Origin: Pratylenchus scribneri
Lineage: Eukaryota > Nematoda > Chromadorea > Rhabditida > Pratylenchidae
Length of the DNA stretch: 64,000 bases
Assembly: GCA_030063045.1 (NCBI GenBank)
Contig: JAQSEB010000145.1
Coordinates: forward strand, 372,001-436,000
Reading direction: 5' to 3'
Within the stretch, counting starts at the first letter, position 1. Each line of letters starts with the position of its first letter. Shown here in pieces: positions 47,000-58,870 of the stretch. The notes under the pieces were generated by a model, which did no database searches, had not been told where the DNA came from, and saw nothing but the letters and a program-made list of their open reading frames with translations. Made by a program: the position numbers and the translations under genes.

Positions 47000-49787
47000 A
47001 TTTCTTTAATTTGTACAGAGATTGTAGAATATGACAAAAATATCCCGAAAATTTGATTGGCTTCTTCTTTTGGCAATCGAGCGAGTCTTTTGCGCCCTTT
47101 TAGGTCATTATTTAAGGAAAGTATTTCATTGGTTTGTTCATTTTCCAAAACAAATTCTGGTTCATTTGCTAATCCAGAAAGAAAAAGGATTGTGAATTTT
47201 GTAGGGTGGATGGCCGCAGAGAATTCCCAAAATTTTAAAAATAAAATTTAAAATTCTAAAAATTAACCCCTTTGATTCGGTTAATTAATTCAGTTCCAAA
47301 GCGATCGGCGGAATTAAATTCAAGTCGAAGCGTTTTCTTTTTATTATCAACCCGAGGTTTAGTCACCCAATTGTACAGTAGATCAATATTCCTTATATTC
47401 AAATTTGTTCTGATTAATAGAATATTTTCAAGAATGTCATCGGCATTTGGATGAAATCGCATAAAATCAAAAATGCATGGAACACGAAAGCCATACGCTT
47501 TGAATGCCAACATTTTAAATAAATTCTGAATTTGGCACATCCATTCGCTTTTTATATAGTGTAATGGAAATTGAAGAAAATAAGTATCAAATGAGAAGCC
47601 AAATCCATCATCCATTGTTATAATTGGTAAAATACAATCAATAAATTTCATAACTTCTCCATCCAAGAAACTTAATTAAGAATAGAAAATAGATGTTAAA
47701 GGTTTACTAATTTTTACCAACAAACTAGTTTTTGATTTCTAATAAAGCAGTAACCGTTATAAACCTTATAAACATTATATCAATTTCCAATTTGTAGATC
47801 TTATCGAGACGAGTTTTTTGATAGATTTCTCAGTTTAAAATCGAAAATGAGCAAATTAAACTGTTTAAACCATATTTCAGGTTTTTGGTTTTAAACATTT
47901 AAATTTTTGGCCAAAACATGACAATTTATATACCATTCGATGCGTCTCGATGAGATGTACAAAATAGTTTAAGTTTTTTAAGATCTAAAATCGGTTTTTG
48001 ATATATCAAAAACTATTTTGTTGGTAAAAAATTTTCCAATGTTGGAAATAAAAATATAAAATAAATATACTTGATTTCAATTTTCCTGAATCCAGTAATG
48101 TAATTTATTGGTAATGGAACTGTGGCAATTGGAATTTGGAGATATGGTGGATTTTTGCCGCGCCATAATTTTGCCTTCAAATTGCCAAATTGATCGCTTT
48201 CCGAGCGAAATATCAGTGTTTGTTTAACGAAATATGGCTTCACTTTGCCATGCAATTTTGGCCAACACAGTTGTTTGAATGTCCAGCTGGATATGCTCAA
48301 CGATGAATCGGCCATTTCCACTCGTTTGATCCATTCCAAAACTTCAACCAACCAATTTGGAAAGTTGAAAAGGTGACGTAAAAATTAAAAATTTCTAATT
48401 AACTTGTTAGCATTTTATTTAGGAATAATTATAATAACTTTAACAAATATTTTAAAAATTAAATCATTATTTGGTACTTATTTAACATTTATCCTGGGGC
48501 AAATTTTTTGATACTTTTGTAGTTTGCGTCCTCTTTTTTCCTCAAAGAGGACCCGTATGGCGTAGGGCTAGGGATAGGAATAGGATAAGTGGATACGTGA
48601 AATGATTTTTACTCCATCCTATCCGTAACCGTCCGTACTCCGTAACCTATCCCTGAATGACCCTAACCATAATTCTGATGGCACATAAGGCGAGTCCCTT
48701 CACTTTTCTTTTAAGGAAAAAAGAAGACGGCGCAAACTTCACAAGTACCGATTTATTTCCCTTCCAAAATTACCTTATCTTATACCCCAAAATATTCAAA
48801 TTCAAAACTAAATTCATGTTTTTTTCATCGTTTTATAATCAAATAAGAGTAATAGAAAATAGAATTGGGTACTTTTCCGTTTTGTGACACCCTCATAAAA
48901 ATGTATGAAAATCACATCCTAGAGGTAATTTTGGGTGTTGATTATATAAATCTGTGCTTGAAATTAAGCTCAAGCAATACATTGGACTTCTCTAAGATTC
49001 CTATGATATCAGCCTTAAGCCTTAATACTAGCCTAACCTTAATCCTAAGCCGAAATCCTAGCCTTAAATATGAAAAATAAAAATGGTCATAACGGCCGAA
49101 AAATTTTTTGAACTTTTTTCCGAGTTTCGAAGCAAAGGGGGGACCCTTTACTTTTTCAATTTTAAATTTCACATAACTCATGGCATTGACGTGATAAGCA
49201 AAAAATAAGCCCAGATTCGTGTTCTACGCTATAAATTACATCTAGGATGTGATTTTCATACATTTTTGTGAGGGTGTCACAAAACGGAAAAGTACCTAGA
49301 ATTGTATCTCAATTTCAAATCTGGCTCGGGATAATCGATAAGTATCCATTGTCTTTTACCTACCTCTTCATTTTCCCATATTCGTTTGCTTCATTTTCAT
49401 CTATTTTTACATCCAAATTGACGGATTGTTGTTCATCTGACATTTTCATTTGCTTCGTTGGAGGAGAGGAAAATGTTGATTCCATTGGACGTTTCTATTC
49501 AAAGAAAAATTATTTTTTTAAATAAATATTTTAATTTTTAAGCAAAATAAAATTTTAAAAATTTATTTGTAATAAATCCAATTTAATTAATTTATTAAAG
49601 AAATAAATTTAACCTTGGTTTCTTTTAATTGTTCCATTAATTTTTCGATTCGTTCCTTCAATTGGCCATTTTCTTCCATTAATTTTGCATTTTGTTCCTT
49701 ATAATCAATTTGCATTTCATTTGATTCGTCCAAATTTACATTCAATCCATCATTATTTTCGGTAGTGATTTCCAAATTATCAGCCAT
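47000..49787 (-). CDS. Coiled-coil protein of the F-box-like neighbourhood, doubtful integrity
   Basis: Clear parts: exon 1 (49614-49787, starting MADNLEITTENNDGLNVNL with a heptad stretch KLMEENGQLKERIEKLMEQL), exon 2 (49364-49494), a large exon ending at 48071 (NWLVEVLEWIKRVEMADSSL ... LHGKVKPYFVKQTL), and an exon starting near 47674 (DGEVMKFIDCIL ... KTLRLEFNSADRFGTELINR). A further good coding stretch lies at 47000-47240 (LARLPKEEANQIFGIFLS). The acceptor for the third exon and the junction near 47255 cannot be placed with GT/AG and an open frame, so the gene may be decayed or have unusual boundaries. Residues after the coiled coil look like a nematode F-box-associated region but I cannot assign them. 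Introns contain two inverted-repeat elements and a family-a copy. Confidence 0.55.
47705..48035. repeat. Family-a element
   Basis: Palindromic copy with tagatcttatcgagacgag and cattcgatgcgtctcgatga arms, in an intron of the coiled-coil gene. Confidence 0.6.
48515..48748. mobile_element. Inverted-repeat element with GGGTTA/CCTAACC-like core
   Basis: Arms gtagtttgcgtcctctttttt and the complement of aaaaaagaagacggcgcaaac enclose tagggctagggatagg on one side and aacctatccctgaatgaccctaacc on the other. Limits approximate. Confidence 0.6.
48868..49296. mobile_element. Inverted-repeat element, 8-bp target duplication, telomere-like core
   Basis: Ends GGTACTTTTCCGTTTTGTGA and its exact complement, continuing through about 55 bp of arm (cataaaaatgtatgaaaatc...). 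Flanked by TAGAATTG at 48860-48867 and 49297-49304. The interior has agccttaatactagcctaac and cttaatcctaagcc. Lies in an intron of the coiled-coil gene. Confidence 0.8.
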
Positions 49788-51108
49788 TTTTCCACTTTTT
49801 ATTCAAAATTACTGAAATTAAATTTTTCTATGAGAAATGAACAATAATATTAATTATTTTATTTAATTAGGACATGAATTTATGAAAAATTTGATATTCA
49901 TGCTTTAATAAAGTTGAAAAAAAATTCGATAAAAATCAAGCCAAATGAAGAGAAAAGAGGGTTAACTTAAAATGGAAAATCTAAATCTACGAGGAATGGT
50001 GTCTTCCTTCAACAATAAATTGGGTCATTGGTCAATAGGAAGGATTAAATGCCCAATTACCTAGACATCATTATCTTCCCTATATTTTTTAGTTTGAACA
50101 TGGTGGAGTGTGGATTGTGGAAGGACTTATGAACGAATCCAAAAACATAAAGAACAGAATTCCTTCAAATCTCCAATCCCATTATGAAACGAAGCAAATT
50201 TACCGGGGGCAATTTTCCCATCCATTTGAAATATTTTTTCAATCCTTATTGTTCATTGAGAATTATTGTTCACATTCGAAATTGATGATGGATTCCATTT
50301 TCTTCCCAATTCCTGTTGCATTCGTCTTTTTCCCCCATATTTTATTCAAAATTTACTCAAATCTCAAATGTCCATTTTCCTTTCCTTTGGGCAAAATACA
50401 ATTCAATTTTTTGCCCAAGACAATTTTCCAAAATATTTTCCAACTCAAATTCGTCCTCGTATGTCCTATCTCATTGATCATTCCCATAAGATCTGCGATA
50501 TCTCTGATAATCCCCTATATAAAAGAAAAGGTGTTTGATGAATTGTCTATTATATCGGAGCTTCTTTCTGGATAGATATATTATGTCAAAAAATTGGCCA
50601 TAAAATTGACATGAAAATGAAATCGACAATTTCGGCATCAAATTAAATAATTAATATGCATTTGTCCAAAATATATAATAAAATATAAATATAGCCAATA
50701 TTTTTACGGTCGAATCAAAACTTCATTGTTTTTAATTTTTATCATATGTTTGTTGGCCATATACAAATTTATTTATTATTCTACACAATTGAAATAAATA
50801 TAGCAATATAAGATAGAGTAAAATTCCAAGTATGGATGAGTCCAATCATACCAAAAATTGTTATACCTATTCCCGCAGGTTCATTATTGCTGGAAGAAAA
50901 ATTTTAAGAGGTTGAACAGCTGTAATTCTTTCATTTTTATATCTAACAACTTTCTGACAATTGTTTTAGCATCAGATTTCCATTAATTAGCATAAACTTT
51001 TAGTCGATTTGAATTAGAATAAATTTCATGAAATTTTTAACTGGAAGAAAAAGACTAATAATTGGAATGCATTTCGGGGATAAAATGTGAATTTTATCAT
51101 GGCCACAA
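49788..51108. other. Intergenic
   Basis: Apart from the shared upstream box, no exon or repeat is convincing. The 155-codon plus-strand frame at 50108 lacks family features and overlaps the duplicated promoter region. Confidence 0.45.
50203..50240 (-). promoter_or_regulatory. Shared upstream box of the F-box-like genes
   Basis: On the minus strand, aaatatttcaaatggatggg then aaaattgcccccgg, about 415-450 bp before the start at 49787. Best match to the box at 14251. Confidence 0.5.
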
Positions 51109-51564
51109 TCATACATGATCCGGTGATGAATCGTGTGCATTTATAACTCGATTATTGTCAATCCGGTAACAAAAGCGCCACCAAGAATACACAAAATATG
51201 TGAGGACAATGGCAATATAAATTAAGGCAAAGAAATCAATCCAGTCGAATTCTTTATTATTATTATTTGATAAAAAAGATGAGTTGTGGCCAGTAGAAAT
51301 TGCTAAAAAATTATTATAATTCAAAATTAAAAAAAAAAATTAAATAACAAAATTAATTTAAATATAAATATTAAAAATTAAAATATTAAAAATAATAAAT
51401 TAAAAATATTAAAAATTAATTTAAATTAAAAATATTAAAAATTAAGTTCAATGCCCACCATCGGACTCCTCTCCAGCTTCTTGATTCATAATGATAATAA
51501 TTATTCGTAAACAAAGAAATAAAACTATTGAAGCTATTGCCAAAATTGTTTTTGTTAATTTCGT
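51109..51564 (-). CDS. Small single-pass membrane protein, first member
   Basis: Two exons, 51459-51564 and 51109-51302, about 100 residues. Exon 1 encodes a signal-like hydrophobic stretch (KTILAIASIVLFLCLRIIII) and a short acidic piece (NQEAGEESDG). Exon 2 gives TGHNSSF, a Ser/Asn linker, a membrane span (FFALIYIAIVLTYFVYSWW) and a short tail ending DSSPDHV. The position matching the start codon of the paralogue at 54665 reads ACG, so the gene either starts elsewhere or has lost initiation; a later in-frame ATG precedes NQEAGEE. Same exon phases as the 53939-54665 gene. Function unknown. Confidence 0.55.
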
Positions 51565-52187
51565 TTTTTATATCTAAATTTTATATATGAAATTATATAA
51601 TGAATTGATTTTGTTTTAAGCATATGAATATATGGTAGAAAAAATTCGATTGAGAATGAAAACTAATGGATCAGAAGATTTCAGAATTATCAAAAAACTA
51701 AAAATGGTTAAAATAAAATTTCGGATCAGGTATGAAAATAAAAAGGCTTTTTTAAAAATTTCTCTTTTCGGGGTTGTTTTAAGGAAAATTTATTTATAAC
51801 ACGGTATGGTTTTTTTAAATAAAAATTCATAAAGTATTTTATATCAAAAGCAGTGTTAAATTGAAAATAATTTTGCAAAGTTGACGTTTAAAAAAATAAA
51901 AAATTTTATATGCTGGCTTCAAAATTAAATAAATAAAACCATAAAATAACTAAAATTCTTTTCACAATCAATAAATATTTGTCTTAAACTTAAAATCTCT
52001 TTCTTTTTAATTAAAAAAACAATAGAATGTCACGATTGGATGGGTTTAAAAATTGATATCTAAAATTAGGGTGAGAGGGTAATGAAAATATTTTGTTTTG
52101 TTCACTTTAACAGCAATGTTTGATTTAGGCGCAGTTTATTTTAATATTTAGAATGCGAAAGTGTGTGATCACTAGATTCGTTTCGAT

Positions 52188-52195
52188 TGACGTCA
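52188..52195. promoter_or_regulatory. CRE-like TGACGTCA element
   Basis: Palindrome TGACGTCA in ttgacgtcaatagttgtgcg, about 620 bp upstream of the small membrane-protein gene. It is shared with 52936 and 55193. TGACGTCA is the classical bZIP/CREB site; use here is inferred. Confidence 0.5.
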
Positions 52196-52559
52196 ATAGT
52201 TGTGCGCAATTCAAAAAAGTAAACAAAAATTTTCCGGGTGTGTTGTAAATTCATGGGAATTGGAAATAGTGTGATGATTGGGACAATTCGATGGTTTTAT
52301 TGAATAATTATTGAATTTTAGGAATAATTAACTATAAAATAAATTTTTGTTTTGATTTTGACAATTATATACATAGATTATCGAATTAATTTAAAATCAA
52401 TTAAGGCATATTTTGATTAAAATCAAAATATATACAATGCAATTTAGAATTATTATTATTTTTACAACAATTTTATCACCATTTTCTTACCATTATTCCA
52501 TTAATTGTCGTCGATAAATTCTATAAAATAATATATATTTTTAAAATAGTTTAAATTTT

Positions 52560-53000
52560 TAATTTTTTGGATTTTTACAATACATTTTATGAAATTAATC
52601 GGAAGAATGAATGGAATGTATTTCGGTGATAAATAAAATATGAATTTTGGCATAATTTTTGATGGAAAATCTAGATAAATTGATTAAACTTGCTTTTTCA
52701 ACTCTAAAATATATATCATAATCAATAAATATATTGTAAATTTAATTTTATCTAAAATTAATTTCTCTGGAATTATGAAGAAAAAATGTTGGTTAAAAAT
52801 TGATATCCTAAATTTAGGCTGTGAAAGAATTTAAAAATATTTTTATATTGTTTTCTTAATTTTGGCGCAATTTGTTGTAACATTGGGATTTGGGAAGACG
52901 GAAGTATGAGCGATCGATCGATTGCGCACATCAATTGACGTCAATAGTTGTGCGCGACTCAAAAAAGTAAACAAAAATTTCCGGGTGTCAAATTTATTGA
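52560..53000 (-). pseudogene. Remnant upstream unit of a third small-membrane-protein gene
   Basis: Repeats the sequence upstream of the 51109-51564 gene (ttgatatc(c)taaa, TGACGTCA at 52936-52943, aaaaaagtaaacaaaaattt, ccgggtgt) and its 3'-flank-like piece (gaatg(c/t)atttcgg(g/t)gataaa), but no coding exons are found between. The TGACGTCA here is centred in a longer palindrome, tgcgcaca...tgtgcgcg. Confidence 0.5.
52936..52943. promoter_or_regulatory. CRE-like TGACGTCA element in a longer palindrome
   Basis: TGACGTCA flanked by tgcgcacatcaa and tagttgtgcgc. Second of three copies. Confidence 0.5.
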
Positions 53001-53070
53001 AAATAGAAAAAGGGTAATAATTGGCCCAATCTAATGGTCATCTCAATGGAAAATAATTTATATTATTTTT

Positions 53071-53365
53071 AAAATAAATGATATATCATGTAACCTTTTT
53101 TAATTATCATGGTGAATTTTTTTATCCTATTAAAATAAATGATATATCATGTAACCTTTTTTAATTATCATGGTGAATTTTTTTATCCTATTAAAATAAA
53201 TGATATATCATGTAACCTTTTTTAATTATCATGGTGAATTTTTTTATCCTATTAAAATAAATGATATATCATGTAACCTTTTTTAATTATCATGGTGAAT
53301 TTTTTTATCCTATTAAAATAAATGATATATCATATAACCTTTTTTAATTATCATGGTTAATTTTC
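53071..53365. repeat. 61-bp tandem repeat, five copies
   Basis: Five nearly identical units of aaaataaatgatatatcatg, taacctttttt, aattatcatggtgaattttt, ttatcctatt. Each unit contains the palindrome atgatatatcat. The last copy is slightly diverged. Confidence 0.9.
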
Positions 53366-53938
53366 TATTATATTAAAAATTATGAAAATTGTGGGTTTAT
53401 TTATTCCTTAATTTATGGACATATTTGAACAAATTATAGCGGATTTTGTAGAACTTTAGTAATTAAGAAAAAAATATTTTTTACACTACCAGGGTCCTCT
53501 ATGGGCTCTCAAAAGAATTATAGAGTGTGACGAATTAAAAGAGACTTTAGGGTAGTTTGGTTTTTATACCAGAGTGAATTTAATATGGATCACGCTTTGG
53601 TTTGGCAGTATAATCCAATAAATTTTTAAATTTATTTTCTTCAAGCTATAAGGATAAGGAGTGATTCGAGGCAAAATTCTTTTGCAAATTTCAGATAAGT
53701 TCATCTCCTTTTTTGACTCTATTTCCTTTTTTGTATTTTAGTTGGCCTTCGAAATTTTAATTAAAAAAAATTTAATTTATTTAATTAAATAGTAAATAAT
53801 CAATTTAAATATTAATCATCACAATTTTTTCATATTTTTCTTCCGATTCTTTCTTCTTCTTCGTATCACATTTCCATCTTTTTTTTTCCTCGAAGCCATC
53901 AAATTCTTGATGATTTTGTTGCATTTTTCATATTCTAT
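53366..53938. other. AT-rich spacer
   Basis: No exon or repeat recognised; the right end is the 3' flank of the Gly/His-rich gene. Confidence 0.45.
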
Positions 53939-54665
53939 TCATACATTTTCAGTTGGTGTAGTTTCTTTATTACATCGCCACAAAGAATAAATGCAATATA
54001 AGAGTAAAATGGAAAATACAATTATGGCGAAGACGAAAGAAATCCAATTTGGCCAATCTTTATCATTAGCAGATGGACCCGACGAACTGTGGCCAGAAGC
54101 TGAATAAAAAAATATAAAAAATTAATGGGACGATTCAATATTTATTTATTAGTTTTTTTTGCACAATCATCAGCGAGTTATTAATTTCTCCGAAAAATAT
54201 CTAATGCCATTACCATTGGAAAGCCCAAAAGTTTCCTCCATATAATTTAGCCTTTTTATATTTAAGAAATAAAATTTATTTAAAAATTTCATGTCTTTCA
54301 ATTTAATGAACTAAATTTTGAGGAAAATTCGCTTATTTTTTATTATAATTTACTATGAATTTTTGAAAAACTTAGAAATCTTATATATTTCTATGTATCT
54401 TTGATTTTTAAACCAAAATTTGAATGGATGGGGAAATTTGATAGTAAAATTAAATTTAATTATGTAAAATTTTCTCACATCCAGATCCTCCATGCCAGCC
54501 ACCCCATCCCCATCCATGGCCGAATCCATGTCCGCCGCCGCCATGGCCTCCGCCGCCATGACCTCCACCACCGTGGCCTCCGCCTCTGGCTTCGCAAAAA
54601 TTATCCGCGAGCAAAAAAGTGAATATCAATGAAAATATGGTCAACATGGTTGTTGTTAAATTCAT
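53939..54665 (-). CDS. Gly/His-rich secreted single-pass membrane protein
   Basis: Two exons, 54479-54665 and 53939-54099, about 115 residues. Exon 1 encodes a signal peptide (MLTIFSLIFTFLLADNFCEA) and a repeat GGGHGGGGHGGGGHGGGGHG followed by FGHGWGWGGWHGGSG. It then splices at a strong donor (gtgagaaa) in place of the short read-through tail. Exon 2 gives SSGHSSSGPSANDKDWPNW, a membrane span (ISFVFAIIVFSILLLYCIYS) and LWRCNKETTPTENV. The His/Gly repeat could bind metal ions or act as a cuticle or antimicrobial glycine-rich segment; both are guesses. A paralogue with the same exon phases lies at 51109-51564 but lacks the repeat. An upstream TGACGTCA lies at 55193. Confidence 0.8.
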
Positions 54666-55192
54666 TTTTATTATCTAAATTTTAAATGTGAAATTATTAT
54701 TTAAATGGGTTATGATTGGATTATATGATAAAGAAGTAAGAAATGAAAAATCTGAATGCAAAAATTTAACTCAGGAATGATTAAAATTAACTGAATCATA
54801 AATTAGAGCACAAAATTTTTGCTTGCAAATTAATTTAAGATTTGGGGGAAGGATTGGTTACGAATATAGAATGGCTTATTTTATTCTTTATTAGATAGCT
54901 CAAAAAATTCTCTTTTATTGGCTATTTTACATTTTAAGGAATCGGGTCTTATTAGAAAAATATTTTTGAGTGAACTCCGAACTTAACTTTTTTGAGTAAA
55001 TAATATTTAAAAAATATTTTTTTTATTTAAAAAATAGAATTTCGAAAAAATTGATCGGATAATTTAGGTGTATTAAAGAATTGAATATAAGGTTGTCCTC
55101 TTTCAACAGACAAAGTGTGTGATTTTAGATTCATTTTATTGAACAAATGCGGAAGATGCATTTTTGGTAATGGTCCATTCGCGCACATTGAT

Positions 55193-55200
55193 TGACGTCA
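55193..55200. promoter_or_regulatory. CRE-like TGACGTCA element
   Basis: In gcgcacattgattgacgtca, about 530 bp upstream of the Gly/His-rich gene. Third copy of the shared element. Confidence 0.5.
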
Positions 55201-55485
55201 ATCTCTGTGTGGTTCACAGACAGAAAAACAAAATTTCCCAAGGGCAATCCAGTTATTTACTAATATATTTTTAATCGGAAGTTAAAAAAGTGATGATTAT
55301 TTCAAGTTTAATATTGATCTTTGTCGAATTGAAAATGTATTTTTATTTTTGGAATAAATTACTAAAATTGTTTGTTTAACAATTTTAAAATTGGTAAATT
55401 TAATTAAAATGAGTAAAGCGCACGAATCATGGCATTCTTTCTAACCAAAATATTTTTATATTGAAATTACAGAAAAGATTATTTA

Positions 55486-56272
55486 CCGTAAATTTCCTAT
55501 TTGAAGCCCCATCTCTATTTGAAGCCCCCACTCTATTAGAAGCCCCCTCTAGAGGGTCTTTGAAATTTATAAGCCCCCTCTCTATTTGAAGCCCCCTCCC
55601 TATTAGAAGCCCTCTCTAGAGGGTCTTTGAAATTTATAAGCCCCCTCTCTATTTGAAGCCCCCTCCCTATTAGAAGCCCCCCTAAATTTTTTTTCCAATT
55701 TAAGTTCTTAATTTTATAAATACCTATGTTTTGAATGATAAAAACATATTTTTTGTCGAAAAAAAAGTTGTGAATTACAAAAACATGTCCGAAAAATGTT
55801 TTGATTTATAAAAACATGTATTAGATTTATAAAAACATGTTTTGAATTGCAAAAACATGTTCGAAAATATATTTTGAATCGAAAAACATGTTTGAATTTC
55901 AATAAACATCTTAAAAACATGTTTTAAATGATAAAAAAAATGTTGTAAATTTTAAAAACTTGTTTTAAAAATGCTTTAAAGAAAAAAAACAGTTTTTTAA
56001 TTTTAAAAACATCTATAAAAATATTTGGAATCATAAAAAACATCTTATTAAATGAAAAATTATAAAAATATGTGTAAAAATATGTTTTGGCTTGTAAAAA
56101 CATGCTCTGATTTGTTGCAAATTTTATCGATTGAATTTTATTTTTCATCCATTTTTCCTCTCTGAAATTTATAAGCCCCCTCTATATTTGAAGCCCCCTC
56201 CCTATTTGAAGCCCCCTCTAGAGGGTCTATGAAATTTATAAGCCCCGGGGCTTCTAATAGGAAATTTACGGG
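55486..56272. mobile_element. Inverted-repeat element with AAACATGTTTT interior, copy 1
   Basis: Ends ccgtaaatttcctatttgaagcc and, inverted, ggcttctaataggaaatttacgg. The termini contain repeated gaagccccct / ctctagagggtc / ttataagccccc steps, and the interior has about 20 aaaaacatgtttt-like repeats. The second copy (61210-61956) is in opposite orientation. No transposase. Confidence 0.8.
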
Positions 56273-56881
56273 TATGTTCCTTTTTCTCTTTCTGTTCCAA
56301 AATTTAGAACAGCAGAACAGGAACAGAACAATTAGACTATTCCATGTTCTGTGATGTGAACACAGCAGATAGGAAAAGGTTGGAACGGGAAAACATTGAT
56401 CGTATTTTTGTATAGCACATTTTTGGTCTCATATCTCGTACTCGTACCCTCGTACTTGTTCGTAATTTTAGCAAAATTTTTTTTTCAAATTTCTGAAGAA
56501 AAATTTCTTTTCTTCCCATTTAATTTTTAATTAAAAAATCACCTATTCTATTTAGCAATAAAAATTTCTTATCTGACATCCAGCATCAAATTATTCATTT
56601 TCACAATTTGCTTGATTTAAACCTCTCGAAAAACTCGCGCACAACAGGTTCAAACATTTAACTAGCGAAATTCCAAAATTCGAAGTAAAACAATATCAAT
56701 TTATTAAGGGCATATGTGCCATTTTTGCAAAGAAATTGTCAAAATGGGAAAAAAATGTGCTATTGTTTAATGATAGAAATATCGATGGACTTGTAAAAAA
56801 AATAATAAAACATGAATTGGGTAAAGAGAAGAAGCTGGAAAATATAAATTAAATTGCAATTAGAAAGTATTTTTTATTTAT
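56273..56881. other. AT-rich spacer, 3' of a receptor gene
   Basis: No exon or repeat recognised apart from short ctcgtac repeats near 56440. Confidence 0.4.
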
Positions 56882-57984
56882 TTAGTTCTTTTGGGTCCAA
56901 TTGTTGATTTGAGCTCGAATGTTTTTGGTTGATGAAACTGTCGTAATGGAATTATTCGTGGATGATGATTTTTTGAAAAAACAAAATATTCTTCTCAATT
57001 GCTTTTTGACATCTTTGCGGAAGTCACGGACCAAAAAAAGTAGGCAAATTTCCTCAGTGCAAACAGATAGCAAAGTGGTAAAAAACGATATCCATGTCAT
57101 AATTATACGAGGAATTTGTGACCAATTTTTAGTTGTACCAGCTGCTATTATTGGTTCATAGATGAGATAGCGAAAAGATGACATAAATAGGCAAGAGAAG
57201 CAGACGATCAAAATTCGGAATTGATCCTTTTCAGTAGAAGCACCACTGGACAATGTTGGATTTTTCTTATCTAAATTCAAACAAAAAAAAAATTCAATAT
57301 TTATTTTTAAATTTTCGGCTGATAATTTACATTTTAACCAGAGCAATTGACAAGTAAGTGCCACATAACAAAATGCTCCAAAGCCCATGCAAATTTTATG
57401 AATTATTGAGAATGGCGCTATTGGTCTTGATGTCCATAATTTGACAATTTGATCCACTGAGGCAGCAATCAATGAAAAGATCCAAAGAAGAGCACAAATT
57501 ATGTAAAAATTCCTTCAACCAATCAAATTTATAATTTTTTTAATGAAATAATTATTATATTCTATTGACCTTTTCTTTGTAGAAAACCAATTATAATGGA
57601 ATGGAAAAATAATAGAATGCGCTCTGTTCACTGCCAGTGCCAAAATATGCGTTGTTAAAACAATATTGCCAAACATTATACTCGCATTGCTCAAATAGAC
57701 AACAATTGGTGGATAATATATGCACAAAATATAGCTCATAAGATAGTCTGGCATTTGTGAAAGCATTTCAAGCAGACTTCCAATTGCCTACAAATTTTTT
57801 TCTTATTTTTATAAGAATAATTAATGGATTATTTAATTTTAAATACCCTGCTGAAGACGATGATCATTGCCGGTCTCGATTTGGATAATTTCCAAAGTGG
57901 ATATAAGAAAATGAACAAAAAAATGAAGATTAATAAAATGGTGAAAGATAATCGAATGACCCAATCATATTTTAGTTCTGCCAT
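56882..57984 (-). CDS. Serpentine 7TM receptor, fourth gene
   Basis: Four exons: 57847-57984, 57570-57787, about 57332-57512 and 56882-57270, about 308 residues. Exon 1 is TM1 (LSFTILLIFIFLFIFLYPLW). Exon 2 holds TM2-TM3 with ILALAVNRAHSIIFPFHYNW, an NR in place of DRY. Exon 3 holds TM4-TM5 (CALLWIFSLIAASVDQI; GFGAFCYVALTCQLLWL). Exon 4 holds TM6-TM7 and a basic tail (FLVRDFRKDVKKQLRRIF). The last intron is short and in frame without a stop, so read-through would add about 20 residues. ATG at 57984 (MAELKYDW) is chosen because it leaves a short N-terminus. A nematode serpentine chemoreceptor is likely; family not assigned. Confidence 0.8.
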
Positions 57985-58135
57985 TTGTGTAATTTCTGTT
58001 GATATTATGTTTAAGCCAAATATTTCCTTGAAATCTAGTGCATTTATAAGATTGCTGCTGATATGCAATCAATTATTAATGTTTTTATTTAGTTGTGTTA
58101 ATGAGCAAATAATAAAAATGAAATATATAATTTAA

Positions 58136-58650
58136 ATAAATTTAGCTCGTTTTACATGTGAATGTTGGCATTTAATGAATGTTAAAACATAATTAAACTG
58201 AATTTTGAATGAAAATTATGAAGTAATTTGTTATGATAGTAAAGTGAAGAAAAAAAAACATGCAAATTCTTTTGTATGATGCTGATGGCCCTTTCATCAA
58301 AGAACTATTTTTATTAATTAGTCCATTTGAAGTAATTTAAAAAATTTTCATTTTTGTATTTTTTTTATTACAATTTTTATCCCCTCTTTTTTCCTGAAAA
58401 TTGGCGCTGGTTGTAATTATATCCCGGAGACGCGGACCATAGATTTGAAAAATATTTTGAGATTATTATTCTATTATTAAATATTTGATTATAAAAAAAA
58501 CTGTGAAAAAACATTATTTTAGATGATTATGGGGATGTCATTTTTCGAGAGAGGGGGAACTACAAGAGACGGACGGCGCCAGTTGAACTGGTTCCTAAGA
58601 TTCTAAACATAAAAAGTATTTTTTTTATTATTTTATTCATAAATTTTTCG
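58136..58650. other. AT-rich intergenic sequence
   Basis: No exon or repeat recognised. Confidence 0.4.
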
Positions 58651-58654
58651 GTAC

Positions 58655-58870
58655 TTATCGACTTTAGAATTTAGATCCGTTTTTTTGTTGGATGTGATAA
58701 AGTGGAGGGTCCCTCCTTTGAGTCATCAGGATTAGGGTTAGGGTCATTAGGGTTACGTTGGATGATATCCTATCCATGAATTCCTACCCTAACCCTAATC
58801 CTGATGAACCAAAGGGCACTTCAATTTTTCCCAGTTGACCCAAAAAGCGGACCCAAAAGTCGAGTTAGCA
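58655..58870. mobile_element. Palindromic element with TTAGGG-like core
   Basis: catcaggattagggttaggg pairs exactly with ccctaaccctaatcctgatg. Outer arms (atcgactttagaatttagatccg versus the complement of cggacccaaaagtcgag) are degenerate. The sequence from 58870 to 59326 is AT-rich with nothing recognised. Confidence 0.7.

Noticed and set aside
50108..50575. 155-codon plus-strand frame
   Set aside because: Overlaps the duplicated promoter region of the coiled-coil gene; no domain, low-complexity hydrophobic content.
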